Shown piece after piece: positions 9,184 through 18,615 of a stretch of 64,000 nucleotides of DNA. The position numbers were made by a program, and so were the translations under genes. The stretch spans positions 326,387 to 390,386 of the forward strand of contig NZ_QGGX01000003.1 in assembly GCF_003148805.1 (NCBI RefSeq), given 5' to 3'. Under the pieces are notes generated by a model. That model ran no database searches. It was not told the origin of the DNA and saw nothing but the letters and a program-made list of their open reading frames with translations. Source of the stretch: Aminobacter sp. AP02. GTDB lineage: Bacteria; Pseudomonadota; Alphaproteobacteria; Rhizobiales; Rhizobiaceae. How positions within the stretch are numbered: the first letter of the stretch is position 1; each line of letters opens with the position of its first letter.

Positions 9184-9528
9184 ATGGGCTTTCTCATCAG
9201 GACCGCATTCTGGTTCTCGCTCGTCCTGCTGCTGTTGCCGCTCGGCACCGGCCCGGATGGCGAAAACAGCGTAAGCCCGCTGCAGGCAATCTTCGCCGCG
9301 CGCGAAGCGGTCGGCGACATTGCCGGTATCTGCGAGCGCAAGCCCGAGGTTTGCGAGACGGGCAAGGCCGCCATGCAGACCATCGGTGTCCGGGCACGCG
9401 AAAGCGCCCGTATCGCTTATGAGGCGCTCGACCAGCAGTTCGGTCAGCCTGATACCGCCACCCAGACCGGCAGCGTACCGGCGACGGACGACCTGCCGGC
9501 CATCGCGGCACCGGCTCCGGCCAATTAG
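9184..9528 (+). CDS. DUF5330-like small exported protein
   Basis: The product has 114 residues from ATG 9184, which is preceded by AGAGG at six bases. The first 20 residues form a hydrophobic signal or anchor, followed by a helical segment with two Cys residues (CERKPEVC) and a Pro/Ala-rich tail. This matches the DUF5330 family of small rhizobial proteins of unknown function. The open frame reaches back to 9082, but the added residues lack the family's signal-anchor start. Confidence 0.7.
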   Translation: MGFLIRTAFWFSLVLLLLPLGTGPDGENSVSPLQAIFAAREAVGDIAGICERKPEVCETGKAAMQTIGVRARESARIAYEALDQQFGQPDTATQTGSVPATDDLPAIAAPAPAN

Positions 9529-9632
9529 CCCAGGGTTCGAACCATTGCGGCGGCCATTGCCGCTGGTCACCCGCCTCCGTTGGCTCTTTTTTTCGTGACG
9601 GGCAGCCGCGCTCCCACTATATCCAAGACATC

Positions 9633-10061
9633 ATGACGACCTCGATCGACACCATCCGCGACGACTTCTCATTTCTGGAGGAATGGGAGGACCGCTATCG
9701 CTATGTCATCGAACTCGGCGAAGCGCTTCCGTCGTTCCCCGAAAGCGCTCAGACCGACACGAACAAGGTGCAGGGTTGCGTCAGCCAGGTCTGGCTGGTG
9801 ACCCACCAGGACGACGGTGCTGATCCGGTCATCCGGTTCGACGGCTATTCAGACGCACATATCGTGCGTGGCCTGGTCGCCATCATGCTGGCGTTGTTTT
9901 CCGGTCGTCGCGCCAGCGAGATCAAGGCGATCGATGCCGAAGCAACTCTCAAGGAGCTCGGCCTCAACGAGCACCTGTCGCCGCAGCGCGCCAACGGCCT
10001 GCGCTCGATGGTCAAGCGCATCAAGCGCGACGCCGAGGCAGCACTCCACCAAGTAGCCTAA
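9633..10061 (+). CDS. sufE: SufE cysteine desulfuration protein
   Basis: SufE accepts sulfur from the cysteine desulfurase SufS and passes it to the SufBCD scaffold for Fe-S cluster assembly in the cytoplasm. The 142-residue length and the segment NKVQGCVSQVWL, with the sulfur-accepting Cys49, are typical. It stands alone here, away from any suf operon, and is convergent with the DUF6456 gene only three bases beyond its stop. The ATG at 9633 is the only sensible start. Confidence 0.95.
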   Translation: MTTSIDTIRDDFSFLEEWEDRYRYVIELGEALPSFPESAQTDTNKVQGCVSQVWLVTHQDDGADPVIRFDGYSDAHIVRGLVAIMLALFSGRRASEIKAIDAEATLKELGLNEHLSPQRANGLRSMVKRIKRDAEAALHQVA

Positions 10062-10064
10062 GCC

Positions 10065-10865
10065 TCAGCCCAGTTTCGGGCGATAGTCTGCCGCGCCCCA
10101 GTGCAGGACCTTGCGTCCACGATGGGAACCAGCGCCCGGATTGTAGTGGCGCGCCAGCACGCCCAGTGCCGATTTGAGAACGATCTTGGCCGATCGTACC
10201 GGCCAGCTACGCTCCGCCTCCACCAGTTCCAGGCCCTTGAGAAAGCAGCAGACGTCGATCAGCACCCCCGACAGTTCCGGCCCTACGGCTTCGATCGCCA
10301 GATCGACGCGTTGGCGCGCAGCAAGTGCCGCATCGGTAAGGTCGGCCACTCCACCGCCCCGCTTGCCCGACGAAACACTCGCCACCCAGTTGGCACCCAT
10401 GCGCGGCATGATCTGGCCACGAGTATAGTCGGAGCGCAGCCGCTCGCCGGCCGTGAATTCACCATGGCTCAAAAACGGCTCGCCAGCTTTGGTCTTGCGC
10501 CTAACGAGTTGGCAAAGTGGCGACTCCGACAAATTGACCAGCGCTGCATGCTGCCCTGAAACGCCATCTACTATGATGGTGTCCAGATCGCGGTGCTGGC
10601 CTTGAAACCGATCGACCACGCTCGCTTCGCGCCGTGCGGCCGCCGCCCCTTCCCCCTTCAGCCGCACTATCCGCCCGCTACGGCTCACAAGGCCATCGCT
10701 TGCAAGCGCGAGGAGAACCGTCGCATCGACGGCGATCCGTTCACCTCTGTCGTTTTCGAGGATGAGCTTGCCGCTGCCTGCCGCCGAGCCACATTCGGCA
10801 GTTCCTTTGCCCAGCAGCTTGAGCACCCGGCTCCTCGCCTTGTCGTCCATCATATCCTTGCTCAT
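10065..10865 (-). CDS. DUF6456 domain protein
   Basis: A 266-residue soluble protein from ATG 10865. The C-terminal half (about 130-266) carries the DUF6456 domain: a GEFTAGERLRSDY segment, a stretch rich in Arg and Gly, and helices resembling a DNA-binding module. The start lies two bases after the stop of the DnaA domain IV gene, so the two form one transcriptional unit. In many alphaproteobacteria DUF6456 is found beside or fused to a helix-turn-helix, so a role in DNA binding or replication control is plausible but unproven. Confidence 0.75.
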   Translation of the reverse strand: MSKDMMDDKARSRVLKLLGKGTAECGSAAGSGKLILENDRGERIAVDATVLLALASDGLVSRSGRIVRLKGEGAAAARREASVVDRFQGQHRDLDTIIVDGVSGQHAALVNLSESPLCQLVRRKTKAGEPFLSHGEFTAGERLRSDYTRGQIMPRMGANWVASVSSGKRGGGVADLTDAALAARQRVDLAIEAVGPELSGVLIDVCCFLKGLELVEAERSWPVRSAKIVLKSALGVLARHYNPGAGSHRGRKVLHWGAADYRPKLG

Positions 10866-10866
10866 C

Positions 10867-11292
10867 TCAGCGCTCCAACCTGTCGCGAAAGGCTGCGATT
10901 GCCACCCGTTCGGCGAGAGACACGATCCGGTCGAATTCGGCATCGTCGCGAAGGTCCTCGACTGTGTGGCAGGCATAAAGCACGGTCGTTCGGTCGCGGC
11001 CGAAACCACGCCCGACCTCGCTCATGGAGAAGCGGAAGACGACGTGAGCGACATACATCGATATCTGCCGGAGGCGGCTGATGTCGTTGCCTGTCCGTCC
11101 AAGCCGGCGCAACTCCTTGCTTGGCACGCCAAAGAGCGCCGCCATCAGCTCGATCATCGCGTCGCATCGCTCGATGACCTCGTCGCGGCGCAGTTCGGCA
11201 AGCAATTCAAGCGACGAACGTTCATCTCTGGCAACAGCTTCCCGCGCCTCGTTCTGCCGTTTTGCCAATAGTGCCGATGTGGATCCCGCCAA
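10867..11292 (-). CDS. Stand-alone DnaA domain IV-like DNA-binding protein
   Basis: The 141-residue product contains only a DnaA C-terminal (domain IV) type helix-turn-helix at about 70-135. The signature RQISMYVAHVVFRFSMSEVG is followed by FGRDRTTVLYACHTVE, which corresponds to the DnaA-box recognition helix. No AAA+ ATPase domain is present, so it is not DnaA itself. I place the start at TTG 11292 because GGAGGGG lies seven bases upstream; the frame remains open further but reads through AT-rich promoter-like DNA. It is co-transcribed with the DUF6456 gene. Confidence 0.8.
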   Translation of the reverse strand: MAGSTSALLAKRQNEAREAVARDERSSLELLAELRRDEVIERCDAMIELMAALFGVPSKELRRLGRTGNDISRLRQISMYVAHVVFRFSMSEVGRGFGRDRTTVLYACHTVEDLRDDAEFDRIVSLAERVAIAAFRDRLER

Positions 11293-11506
11293 ACTCGTTC
11301 CCCTCCATGGATAGGAATAAGTTCTTATATCTGCGACACCGCTGGGTGTGAACAAAAAATGAACACCCAGACTACAATCGGATGGCCAAGCCGTTGTAAC
11401 AGTTTCACTTTTTATTTTTGCGCGAGAAAATCGCCGCAAAGTTTTTCCCCACCCTAAAAGCCACCCGCATCATTGTCCCGTCACGTCACAGCAGGCAGGG
11501 ATCGCG

Positions 11507-11863
11507 ATGCGGGATTTTTCGAGTGAAATTGCAGCGTTCAAAAGAGACAGGCTAGCAGAACTCATGGACGCCAGGCAAAGAGCCGCCTTGCAGCTCTGCT
11601 GCGGCATCGAGCTTTCGAAGGCACTGACGGGAGGGCAGAAATCCACGCTGGCCCTACTCAAGCGGCTCGAACGCGCAATCGAACGCGAACGTCTCAGGGG
11701 CGTCAATCGGCACTGGAGCTACGACCTCAACCGCCACATCGCACTCAAGCAGGTACGCGACCGGCTGAAGGGCGTGTTTCCCGATCAGCCAACGCGGCTT
11801 TCCCTTCGTCCGCGGCAGCGCCGGCCAAAACGCAATGCGGCGCCCGAAGGCGCCGCACGCTAA
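11507..11863 (+). CDS. Hypothetical basic helical protein
   Basis: This 118-residue protein is rich in Arg, Leu and Ala, apparently entirely helical for its first 90 residues, with a very basic tail. It has no signal peptide or membrane span. I do not recognise a domain. It is divergent from the DnaA domain IV gene across about 210 bp and convergent with mucR. A perfect 8-bp hairpin lies over its last codons, which may act as a terminator. Confidence 0.6.
   Translation: MRDFSSEIAAFKRDRLAELMDARQRAALQLCCGIELSKALTGGQKSTLALLKRLERAIERERLRGVNRHWSYDLNRHIALKQVRDRLKGVFPDQPTRLSLRPRQRRPKRNAAPEGAAR
11837..11856. terminator. GC-rich hairpin at the mucR/hypothetical gene junction
   Basis: GCGGCGCC at 11837-11844 pairs with GGCGCCGC at 11849-11856 around the loop CGAA. 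It lies just inside the 3' end of the plus-strand gene and 25 bases beyond the mucR stop, so it could end transcription from both sides. No T-tract follows, so efficiency is uncertain. Confidence 0.4.
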
Positions 11864-11880
11864 ATAACCCTGGAAGGCCG

Positions 11881-12306
11881 TTACTTGGCCTTGCGCTTGC
11901 GGCCCAGGCCCATCTTCTTGGCGAGCTGCGAGCGCGCTGCCGCGTAGTTGGGCGCAACCATCGGATAGCTGGCGTCAAGGCCCCACTTCTCGCGATACTG
12001 GTCCGGCGTCATGTTGTAGTGCGTCATCAGGTGACGCTTCAGCGATTTGAACTTTTTGCCGTCTTCAAGGCAGATGATGTAGTCATCATGTACCGAGCGC
12101 TTTGGGTTGACGGCCGGCTTCTGCTTGTCGGCAGGCGGCGTCTCGGCAACATTGCCAACGCGGCCCAAGGCTGCGTGGACATCGGCGATCAGCCCCGGAA
12201 GTTCACCCACCGGGACCGGGTTGTTGCTGACGTAAGCGGCCACCACATCGGCGGTCAGTTCAATCAGCGTGTCGTTACTAGCTGCATGCGTTTCGGAAGT
12301 ATCCAT
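11881..12306 (-). CDS. mucR: MucR/Ros family transcriptional regulator
   Basis: MucR proteins are global regulators of exopolysaccharide, motility and cell-cycle genes that bind AT-rich promoters. The 141-residue product from ATG 12306 has an N-terminal oligomerisation region and a Ros-type finger, [18 protein letters not shown], from residue 79. The finger ligands of Ros are C79, C82, H92 and H97; here position 82 is Asp and 97 is Tyr, while C79, H92 and H96 are kept. That resembles zinc-independent MucR homologues described in Mesorhizobium loti. The AT-rich region upstream fits autoregulation. The frame extends to 12384, but the family starts at MDTSE. Confidence 0.9.
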   Translation of the reverse strand: MDTSETHAASNDTLIELTADVVAAYVSNNPVPVGELPGLIADVHAALGRVGNVAETPPADKQKPAVNPKRSVHDDYIICLEDGKKFKSLKRHLMTHYNMTPDQYREKWGLDASYPMVAPNYAAARSQLAKKMGLGRKRKAK

Positions 12307-12572
12307 ATGCTTCAGGCCCCAATGTGACTGGCTGTTTTTTTGCCCGATATTTCGACCGGGGTGCGACGCGTTCTTGTATCGCAATTTGCCACTACGACTC
12401 GCGTTCCAGCACTTTAATGAGCCTGTCTCAATAACAAGTCAATTCACTATTCTTTGCGAATACAAGAACAATGAGTTCAACACTTCTCTAACAAATGAAC
12501 CTGTTTGATAGGACGATGCCATCAATCGAGATCAAGTTACGCAACGCCGTAAGTTGTCGCGAAGGGTCATTG

Positions 12573-12947
12573 TCAGCGGTCAGTTACAAGAGGATCATTC
12601 TTCTTTGCCGAATGGACAGTTGCCCCCAGATCGTCGCTCACCGAGCCGCCCCACATGCGATATCCGGCAGAATATGCCGCTTTGGCAAGCAAATGAGCAG
12701 AAATCGGCGCCGTCAACAGAAGGAACAAGACGCCAGCCAGCGCGCGAAGTGCTGTGGCGGATTCACCAATATGCACGGCAAGTCCAATCAACATCAGGCA
12801 CGAACCAACCGTTCCCGCCTTCGAGGCGGCATGCATGCGTGTATAGATATCGGGAAGGCGCAACAAACCTATGGATGCCGTCAGCGCAAACAACGCGCCG
12901 ATCACGACAAGAGTTCCGGCAACATAATTACCAACACCGTCAATCAT
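12573..12947 (-). CDS. mnhG: Mnh/Mrp antiporter subunit G
   Basis: A small membrane subunit (124 residues, three hydrophobic helices) of the Mrp-type cation/proton antiporter. The segment [19 protein letters not shown] is diagnostic for MnhG/PhaG. It is the last gene of the mnhA-to-mnhG operon, and its start overlaps the stop of mnhF by four bases. The complex exports Na+ or K+ in exchange for protons at the inner membrane and contributes to pH and salt tolerance. Confidence 0.93.
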   Translation of the reverse strand: MIDGVGNYVAGTLVVIGALFALTASIGLLRLPDIYTRMHAASKAGTVGSCLMLIGLAVHIGESATALRALAGVLFLLLTAPISAHLLAKAAYSAGYRMWGGSVSDDLGATVHSAKKNDPLVTDR

Positions 12948-13258
12948 GACTGCTCCTCCTGAGCTTCCTCTTTCTTGGCGTCGGCGCCACCGCTCATCAC
13001 AAAACGTGCGAAGGCAACAGTGGCCAGGAACCCGACAAGGCCGAGCGCGATAGCGATGTCGACATAAAGCGTGAAGCCGGTGCGCAAGCCGAGAACGGCA
13101 ATGAAACCAATCGCTACAGCAACAAGCATGTCGAGCGCGAGGATCCTGTCAGGCAGTGATGGCCCCTTCACGACACGCACCACCACCAGAAGAAACGAGA
13201 TGGTGATCGCGCCGAGCGCGAAGTTCGCGCACATGTTGAGGAAAGCAGCTCCAGTCAT
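12944..13258 (-). CDS. mnhF: Mnh/Mrp antiporter subunit F
   Basis: A 104-residue subunit with three membrane helices and the MnhF motif [17 protein letters not shown]. The C-terminal tail is charged (KKEEAQEEQ). The start is ATG 13258, which overlaps the mnhE stop (TGATG arrangement); the long open frame upstream is only the shadow of mnhE. It lies sixth in the operon. Confidence 0.93.
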   Translation of the reverse strand: MTGAAFLNMCANFALGAITISFLLVVVRVVKGPSLPDRILALDMLVAVAIGFIAVLGLRTGFTLYVDIAIALGLVGFLATVAFARFVMSGGADAKKEEAQEEQS

Positions 13259-13731
13259 CACCTGAATGCCTCCAGTATTCTGCGCTCGAACCCCTGGCTG
13301 ATATCGCGCCGTGCCTGTTCGGGGTCCGAGCAATCCATGCCGTGCACGAAAAGCGTGCGCCGGTCGTCGGAGACATCGACCGACAATGTGCCGGGCGTCA
13401 ATGTGATCAGATTGGCGAGCAAGGTGATTTCGAAATCCCGGTCGACCTTCAACGGATAGGCAAAGATGCCGGGCTTGATATCCATGCGCGGTGACAGGAC
13501 CAGCCTGGCCACCCGGAGGGCGGACAGGAGCAATTCCTTGATGAAGAGGCCGATAAGCAGAAGCAACGCCCAAGGCCGAATGACTGTCCTTGTCGCTAGT
13601 CGCTGATCGCGCACCAGAAACAGGACAATCCAGCCAATCGCAAAGCCAAAGACCAGGTTGGGAATCGAGTAGCTGCCCGAAATGGCGACCCAGATCAGGG
13701 CCAGTATCAGTTCGTTGCGGTACGGGATCAT
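13258..13731 (-). CDS. mnhE: Mnh/Mrp antiporter subunit E
   Basis: The product has 157 residues, with N-terminal membrane helices and a cytoplasmic C-terminal domain holding [20 protein letters not shown], the hallmark of MnhE/PhaE. ATG 13731 overlaps the mnhD stop by four bases, and its own stop overlaps mnhF. No sign of damage or altered composition. Confidence 0.93.
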   Translation of the reverse strand: MIPYRNELILALIWVAISGSYSIPNLVFGFAIGWIVLFLVRDQRLATRTVIRPWALLLLIGLFIKELLLSALRVARLVLSPRMDIKPGIFAYPLKVDRDFEITLLANLITLTPGTLSVDVSDDRRTLFVHGMDCSDPEQARRDISQGFERRILEAFR

Positions 13732-15290
13732 GATCCGCCTCCCCCGGGGAAGACCGCGCGAACGTAGGACGAAGCGTCGAGCAGCCCACTCGCCGCAGTC
13801 CCCGAGACACGAACGAACGGCTCGGGCATGACGCCCATAGCCAGCATCGCCAAGGTCAGGATCACCACGGCGCAACAACCCATTATCGACATTGATCCGC
13901 CGGCCACTGCTTGAACACCGGCAATTTCGGTGCGCCAGAACGCAAGGATGAACACACGCCCGAGCGCGATGGTGGCAAGGAATCCGCTCAGCAAGATGGC
14001 CGCAGCGATCTGCCAGGCGCCGCTGTCAAGCGCGGCCCTGACCAACATAACCTTGGGCCAAAGCCCCGATCCTGGTGGCAGGCCGGCCACCGCAAGCGAG
14101 ATGATGAAGGCGAGCAAGGTGAGAAACGGACTTGCTCCGTACAGACCAGACAGCTGGTGAAGCGAAAAACTGCCGCCGCGCTGGCGCACCAGGCCTCCCA
14201 GCAGATAGAGCGCCGACAATGCCGGCATCGAATGCAAAGCGTAGAATATCGCCCCTGAAAGGCCGCCATTTCCGCCGAGCGCGATGCCTGCGAGCATGGT
14301 GCCGACGCCCGAAATAACGAGGAAGCCGGCAATCCTGCGGATATCGGACTGCGCCAAGGCACCGAGCGCGCCAAGCAGCATCGTCGCTACCGCGACCCAG
14401 CCGATCACCCCTGCGAGTGCGACGCCTTCGACGGCAAAGATCATCACCAGAATGCGCAGCAACGCATAGATGCCAACCTTGGTCAAAAGTCCGCCGAACA
14501 GCGCGCCAGTGATCGCAGGTGGTGTGTGGTAGGAGGCCGGCAGCCAGAAATTGACCGGAAAGGCAGCGGCTTTCATGGCGAAAGCGAGCAGGAATAGCGA
14601 CGCCAGCGTCATCAGCGGGGCTGCATCACCGATCTGCCCGGCCTTTGTCGCCAGATCGGCCATGTTGAGGGTACCGAAGGTTCCGTAGAGATAGCCTGTC
14701 GCGATCAAGAACAACGTCGTACCGACCAGATTGAGGATCGCATATTTGGTGGCGCCGTCGATCTGCGACTTCTCGGACCCCAGGATCAGCAACCCGAAGG
14801 ACGAGATCAAAAAGACCTCGAACCAGACATAGAGATTGAAGACGTCTCCCGTCAGGAAAGCGCCGCTGACACCAGCCATCATCAGAAGCAGGAACGGATA
14901 AAAGCCGTAACGCCGGCCGGTCGCATCGACGTCTCGCACGGAACTGACGCAACAGCAGACTGCGACGATCGACGCGGTCAGCGAAAACACCGCACCCAGC
15001 GCATCGACCGTAAAGGAAATGCCAAAAGGCGGCAGCCAGCTTCCCATCGTCATCGACACGGGACCTTCGGCCAGCACACGTCGCAGCAAGAGACCATTCG
15101 CGCCGACCAGGACCGCGAGCACCGCGACCGACAGCACCGCGTGCCAACGCACGCTGTGCCGGATCATCAGAAGCACCGCACCGGCAAGGATGGGCAGCAA
15201 AACAGGAGCAATGACCAACCAGTCGGCCGCAGGCACGGGTGCCGCAATCATCGCCGCGGTCTTGTCGATGATCTCGCCTTGCACAGCCAT
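13728..15290 (-). CDS. mnhD: Mnh/Mrp antiporter subunit D
   Basis: A 520-residue polytopic protein of the NuoL/M/N proton-translocating family, about 14 helices. Recognisable parts are [20 protein letters not shown], the channel-forming region around [20 protein letters not shown], and [10 protein letters not shown]. Together with MnhA it is thought to form the ion and proton pathways of the antiporter. The start ATG 15290 gives the usual N-terminal region; a second in-frame ATG lies 13 codons later. Overlaps mnhE downstream. Confidence 0.93.
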   Translation of the reverse strand: MAVQGEIIDKTAAMIAAPVPAADWLVIAPVLLPILAGAVLLMIRHSVRWHAVLSVAVLAVLVGANGLLLRRVLAEGPVSMTMGSWLPPFGISFTVDALGAVFSLTASIVAVCCCVSSVRDVDATGRRYGFYPFLLLMMAGVSGAFLTGDVFNLYVWFEVFLISSFGLLILGSEKSQIDGATKYAILNLVGTTLFLIATGYLYGTFGTLNMADLATKAGQIGDAAPLMTLASLFLLAFAMKAAAFPVNFWLPASYHTPPAITGALFGGLLTKVGIYALLRILVMIFAVEGVALAGVIGWVAVATMLLGALGALAQSDIRRIAGFLVISGVGTMLAGIALGGNGGLSGAIFYALHSMPALSALYLLGGLVRQRGGSFSLHQLSGLYGASPFLTLLAFIISLAVAGLPPGSGLWPKVMLVRAALDSGAWQIAAAILLSGFLATIALGRVFILAFWRTEIAGVQAVAGGSMSIMGCCAVVILTLAMLAMGVMPEPFVRVSGTAASGLLDASSYVRAVFPGGGGS

Positions 15291-15294
15291 AGAC

Positions 15295-15672
15295 TCAGTA
15301 CCCCATCGGCGGCAGGCCGTCAGCGACGGGCTCGGCAACACGCATGCCGTCGGTGTCGTCAGTCCCGATCTGCTGGTAGGCGCGGTAGGCCAGCACCAGA
15401 AGGAAGGCAAAGAACGAAAATGAAATGACGATCGCCGTCAGGATCAGCGCCTGCGGCAAAGGATTGGCGACCGCACCCGCCGGCACGTCGAGGCCCTCGG
15501 CAATGATCGGCGGCACCCCGCGCATGACGCGGCCATTGGTGAAGATCAAAAGGTTCACCGCATTGCCGAACAGCACGACACCGAGCAGGATGCGGATAAT
15601 GTGCCGCGACAGCATGAGGTAGATGCCCCCCGCGAAAAACAGCCCGACAAGGATAGCAAGAACGGCTTCCAT
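15295..15672 (-). CDS. mnhC: Mnh/Mrp antiporter subunit C
   Basis: A NuoK-like subunit of 125 residues with three helices. Typical features are LSRHIIRILLGVVLFGNAVNL and the segment PLPQALILTAIVISFS. The start ATG 15672 shares a base with the mnhB stop region, and the end is four bases before mnhD begins. The operon order A-B-C-D-E-F-G is complete, with A and B as separate genes. Confidence 0.93.
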   Translation of the reverse strand: MEAVLAILVGLFFAGGIYLMLSRHIIRILLGVVLFGNAVNLLIFTNGRVMRGVPPIIAEGLDVPAGAVANPLPQALILTAIVISFSFFAFLLVLAYRAYQQIGTDDTDGMRVAEPVADGLPPMGY

Positions 15673-16091
15673 CAATCGTGCTCCCGATCTTCGAGCGCGA
15701 GCGCAATCGATGTGAACGATCCCACCACGACCAGATAGACGCCGATATCGAAGATCATGACAGTCGACAGGTCTACGCTGATGCCGAAAAAGCTTGGCGC
15801 GCTCCACAATCCCGTCAGGAAAGGCACGCCGAACACAAGCGACGGAAGGCCTGCAACCGCCGCGACAAACAGCCCGAAGCCGGCAATCGCCATGGGATGG
15901 AAGTTAAGCGCACGGCGCACGGCCGGCACGCCGAAGGCGATGCCATGAATGCCGAAGGCCGATGCGGCGATAAGGCCGCCGGTGAACCCGCCACCGGGCT
16001 CGTTGTGGCCGCGCAGCAGCACGAACACCGAGAACATCAGCATGAGGCCGGTGAGATAGGGGGCAGCGGTCCTGAAGATAAGCGTCTGCAT
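15672..16091 (-). CDS. mnhB: Mnh/Mrp antiporter subunit B
   Basis: A 139-residue membrane subunit with four helices. The pattern [19 protein letters not shown] is the conserved MnhB signature. Having B as its own gene distinguishes this system from the rhizobial Pha1 type, where A and B are fused. It starts one base after the mnhA stop codon. Confidence 0.93.
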   Translation of the reverse strand: MQTLIFRTAAPYLTGLMLMFSVFVLLRGHNEPGGGFTGGLIAASAFGIHGIAFGVPAVRRALNFHPMAIAGFGLFVAAVAGLPSLVFGVPFLTGLWSAPSFFGISVDLSTVMIFDIGVYLVVVGSFTSIALALEDREHD

Positions 16092-16092
16092 G

Positions 16093-18405
16093 CTACGCCT
16101 CCTCGGTCGCGGTCGCCGGCGCTTCCGTCTTTTTCGATCGGATGCGCACCAAGGCCAGGATCGCCAGGCCAGTCACCATCACCACGGCGATCTCGCCCAG
16201 CGTATCGAGGCCGCGGAAATCGACGATGATGACGTTCACGACGTTGCGTCCGTGGGCGATCGTCTTGGAATAGGCGGCAAAGAACTGCGACAGCCGGTCG
16301 TCGAACGGCAGCTGCGTCACCTTCAGGAGCAGCAGCGCGAATCCGGTGCCGCATGCGGCGGCAATTGTCATGTCGAGCAGCTTCTGTCCGAGCGGGCGGT
16401 GGTCGGTCGGTGCAAGTCTCAGTCGCGTCATCACCAAGGCCAGGATCACCACCGAAAGCGTCTCCACCATGAACTGGGTGAACGCCAGGTCCGGCGCCCC
16501 AAACAGCATGTAGAGCAAAGCGACGGCAAAGCCCTGGATGCCGAGCGAGACGATCGCCGTCAGCCGGCTGCGCGCATGGACAACAGCCGCCACGCCAATC
16601 ACGGCAATGGCCAGGACACCCCATTCGTAGAAGCGGAATGCCGGCACGCTCGGCATATCGGGCAGTTCGCCAAACAACACCATCGGCACCAACAAGGCTG
16701 TAGCCACAGCAACGAAGGTGACGGTCATATAGACGTCGAGACGGCCATTGTGGATGATGCGGGTCAGACCGGCCGCGAGGCGCAACAGGCCGCGCAGCGC
16801 CTGATCGAAACCTTGGTCGGGTCCCCAGCCGATAGCCTTGAGCGAAGCAGCCATCGCGGCGCGCAGCCGGTCCTGCACCAGATACGCGGCAATTCCCAAT
16901 GCGATCGTCACGACCGACAACAGCAGGGGCATGCCAAGGTGCGGCACCACGGAAATCTGCACGTCGATCGCCTTGCCGGCTATGGCACTAGCGGTCGGCG
17001 ACGACAGCAAGCGATGCGCCAGAGGAAACGCAAGCGACAGGCCTAGCCCCGAGAGGCCCAGAACCACCGGCCCCAGCCACAGCGCCACCGGCCCTTCATG
17101 GGCAGGTTTCGGGGTCTTGGTCGGGGCGCCCAGGAACGGCTTCAGGGCGACGACAAAGGCCACGGCGAACATCAGCGCATTGCCGACAACGACAACCGGT
17201 ATAGCTACGCTATTCCAGGCGTAGGACGAGCCAAGTGCCGCATAAATCTCTTCCTTCGCTAGGAAGCCGAAGAACAAAGGCGCGCCGCCCATCGAAAGTG
17301 CCGCCATCAAGGCCGCTGCAAACGTGATGGGCATGGCGCTGCGCAAGCCGCCAAGTTTGGTCACATCACGGGTACCAGCTTCATGGTCGATGAGGCCCGC
17401 GACCATGAAAAGCGCGCCTTTGAACATCGAATGCGCGATCAGATAAAGTGACGCCGCCTCGACCGCCTTGTCAGATCCAAGGCCCGTCAACATCACCAAC
17501 AGGCCGAGCGAAGCTACTGTGGTGTAGGCAAGCATCAGCTTGAGATCGGCCTGCCTGATCGCAAGCAGCGTGCCGATGGCAAGTGTTGCTCCGCCAAACA
17601 GTGGCAGGATCGTTTCCCAGGCAGCGGTGTCGCCCATGACGGGGTTGAGACGCATCACGAGATAGACGCCGGCCTTCACCATGGTTGCGGAATGCAGATA
17701 TGCCGAAACCGGTGTCGGCGCCTCCATGGCGTTGGGCAGCCAGAAGTGGAAAGGAAACTGCGCGGACTTGGTGAAAGCGCCGCCGAGCACAAGGGCGAGC
17801 GCTGCGAGATAGAGCGGGCTGTCGCGCAAGATGTCGCCGGATGCGAGCAGCGACGACAGCTCGTTCACGCCAGTCACCTGGGCGATGACCAGAAGTCCGG
17901 CGAGCAGCGAAAGGCCGCCGAGACCAGTCACCAGCAGCGCCTGCAGCGCCGCGCGACGCGAAGCCTCGCGCCCATGAACGAAGCCGATCAACAGGAACGA
18001 TGTGATCGATGTCAGCTCCCAATAGACGAACAGCATCAGGAACGAATCCGAGACCACCAGCCCCAGCATCGCGCCCATGAACAGCAGTATGAACGAGAAG
18101 AACCGCCCCTGCTGGGCATGCCCTTTGAGATAGCCGCCGGAATAGATGACAATCAGTGTGCCGATGCCTGAGATCAACAGCGCAAATGTCAATGACAGGC
18201 CGTCAAGGTACCAGGAAAATCTCAGACCAAGGCTCGGCGCCCAGTCAAACCCGTTCGAAACAGCAGCTCCGGAGCTCATTGTTTCGAGCATTCCGGCGAA
18301 ATGTACGAATACAGTCAATGGAACAGCAGCTAGCAACCAGCCGGCATTGTGTTTCATCAAGCGAGTCAGAAGCGGAGCGACAAGCGCGCCGACAAATGGC
18401 AGCAT
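16093..18405 (-). CDS. mnhA: Mnh/Mrp antiporter subunit A
   Basis: The largest antiporter subunit, 770 residues, related to NuoL. The proton-channel core (about 1-480) includes the [20 protein letters not shown] region; an extra C-terminal membrane region (about 570-760) with [20 protein letters not shown] is typical of MnhA proteins. It is the first gene of the operon, with a promoter presumably in the 200 bp shared with the divergent oligopeptidase gene. The ATG at 18405 has no strong ribosome site; an in-frame stop about 40 bases upstream limits other choices. Confidence 0.93.
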   Translation of the reverse strand: MLPFVGALVAPLLTRLMKHNAGWLLAAVPLTVFVHFAGMLETMSSGAAVSNGFDWAPSLGLRFSWYLDGLSLTFALLISGIGTLIVIYSGGYLKGHAQQGRFFSFILLFMGAMLGLVVSDSFLMLFVYWELTSITSFLLIGFVHGREASRRAALQALLVTGLGGLSLLAGLLVIAQVTGVNELSSLLASGDILRDSPLYLAALALVLGGAFTKSAQFPFHFWLPNAMEAPTPVSAYLHSATMVKAGVYLVMRLNPVMGDTAAWETILPLFGGATLAIGTLLAIRQADLKLMLAYTTVASLGLLVMLTGLGSDKAVEAASLYLIAHSMFKGALFMVAGLIDHEAGTRDVTKLGGLRSAMPITFAAALMAALSMGGAPLFFGFLAKEEIYAALGSSYAWNSVAIPVVVVGNALMFAVAFVVALKPFLGAPTKTPKPAHEGPVALWLGPVVLGLSGLGLSLAFPLAHRLLSSPTASAIAGKAIDVQISVVPHLGMPLLLSVVTIALGIAAYLVQDRLRAAMAASLKAIGWGPDQGFDQALRGLLRLAAGLTRIIHNGRLDVYMTVTFVAVATALLVPMVLFGELPDMPSVPAFRFYEWGVLAIAVIGVAAVVHARSRLTAIVSLGIQGFAVALLYMLFGAPDLAFTQFMVETLSVVILALVMTRLRLAPTDHRPLGQKLLDMTIAAACGTGFALLLLKVTQLPFDDRLSQFFAAYSKTIAHGRNVVNVIIVDFRGLDTLGEIAVVMVTGLAILALVRIRSKKTEAPATATEEA

Positions 18406-18615
18406 GAGGATAAGGAAGGTCAGCGGGCGGGCCCTCTTTGCGTCTCACGTTATTTATCGCTAGGGGCATAAACGCCTAGCCACGTGGGGGCAACCCTGAA
18501 CCGACCTTGTCAACGACTCGTGTCGTCGAGTTGACCAGCAATGCAACTCTGCCCTTGAACCCGCCTTGATGGGCGTGTTCATTCGCCACTTCAGATTCAT
18601 CTTTTGCGAGACGCA

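Noticed and set aside
13258..13878. Longer mnhE, mnhF, mnhD and mnhC starts
   Set aside because: Upstream extensions of these frames are shadows of the preceding mnh gene; short overlaps of start and stop codons give the true starts.
16090..17046. Long plus-strand open frame antisense to mnhA
   Set aside because: It lies wholly opposite conserved mnhA codons, is extremely rich in Arg, Gln and His, and has no domain; it is a by-product of high GC and codon bias.
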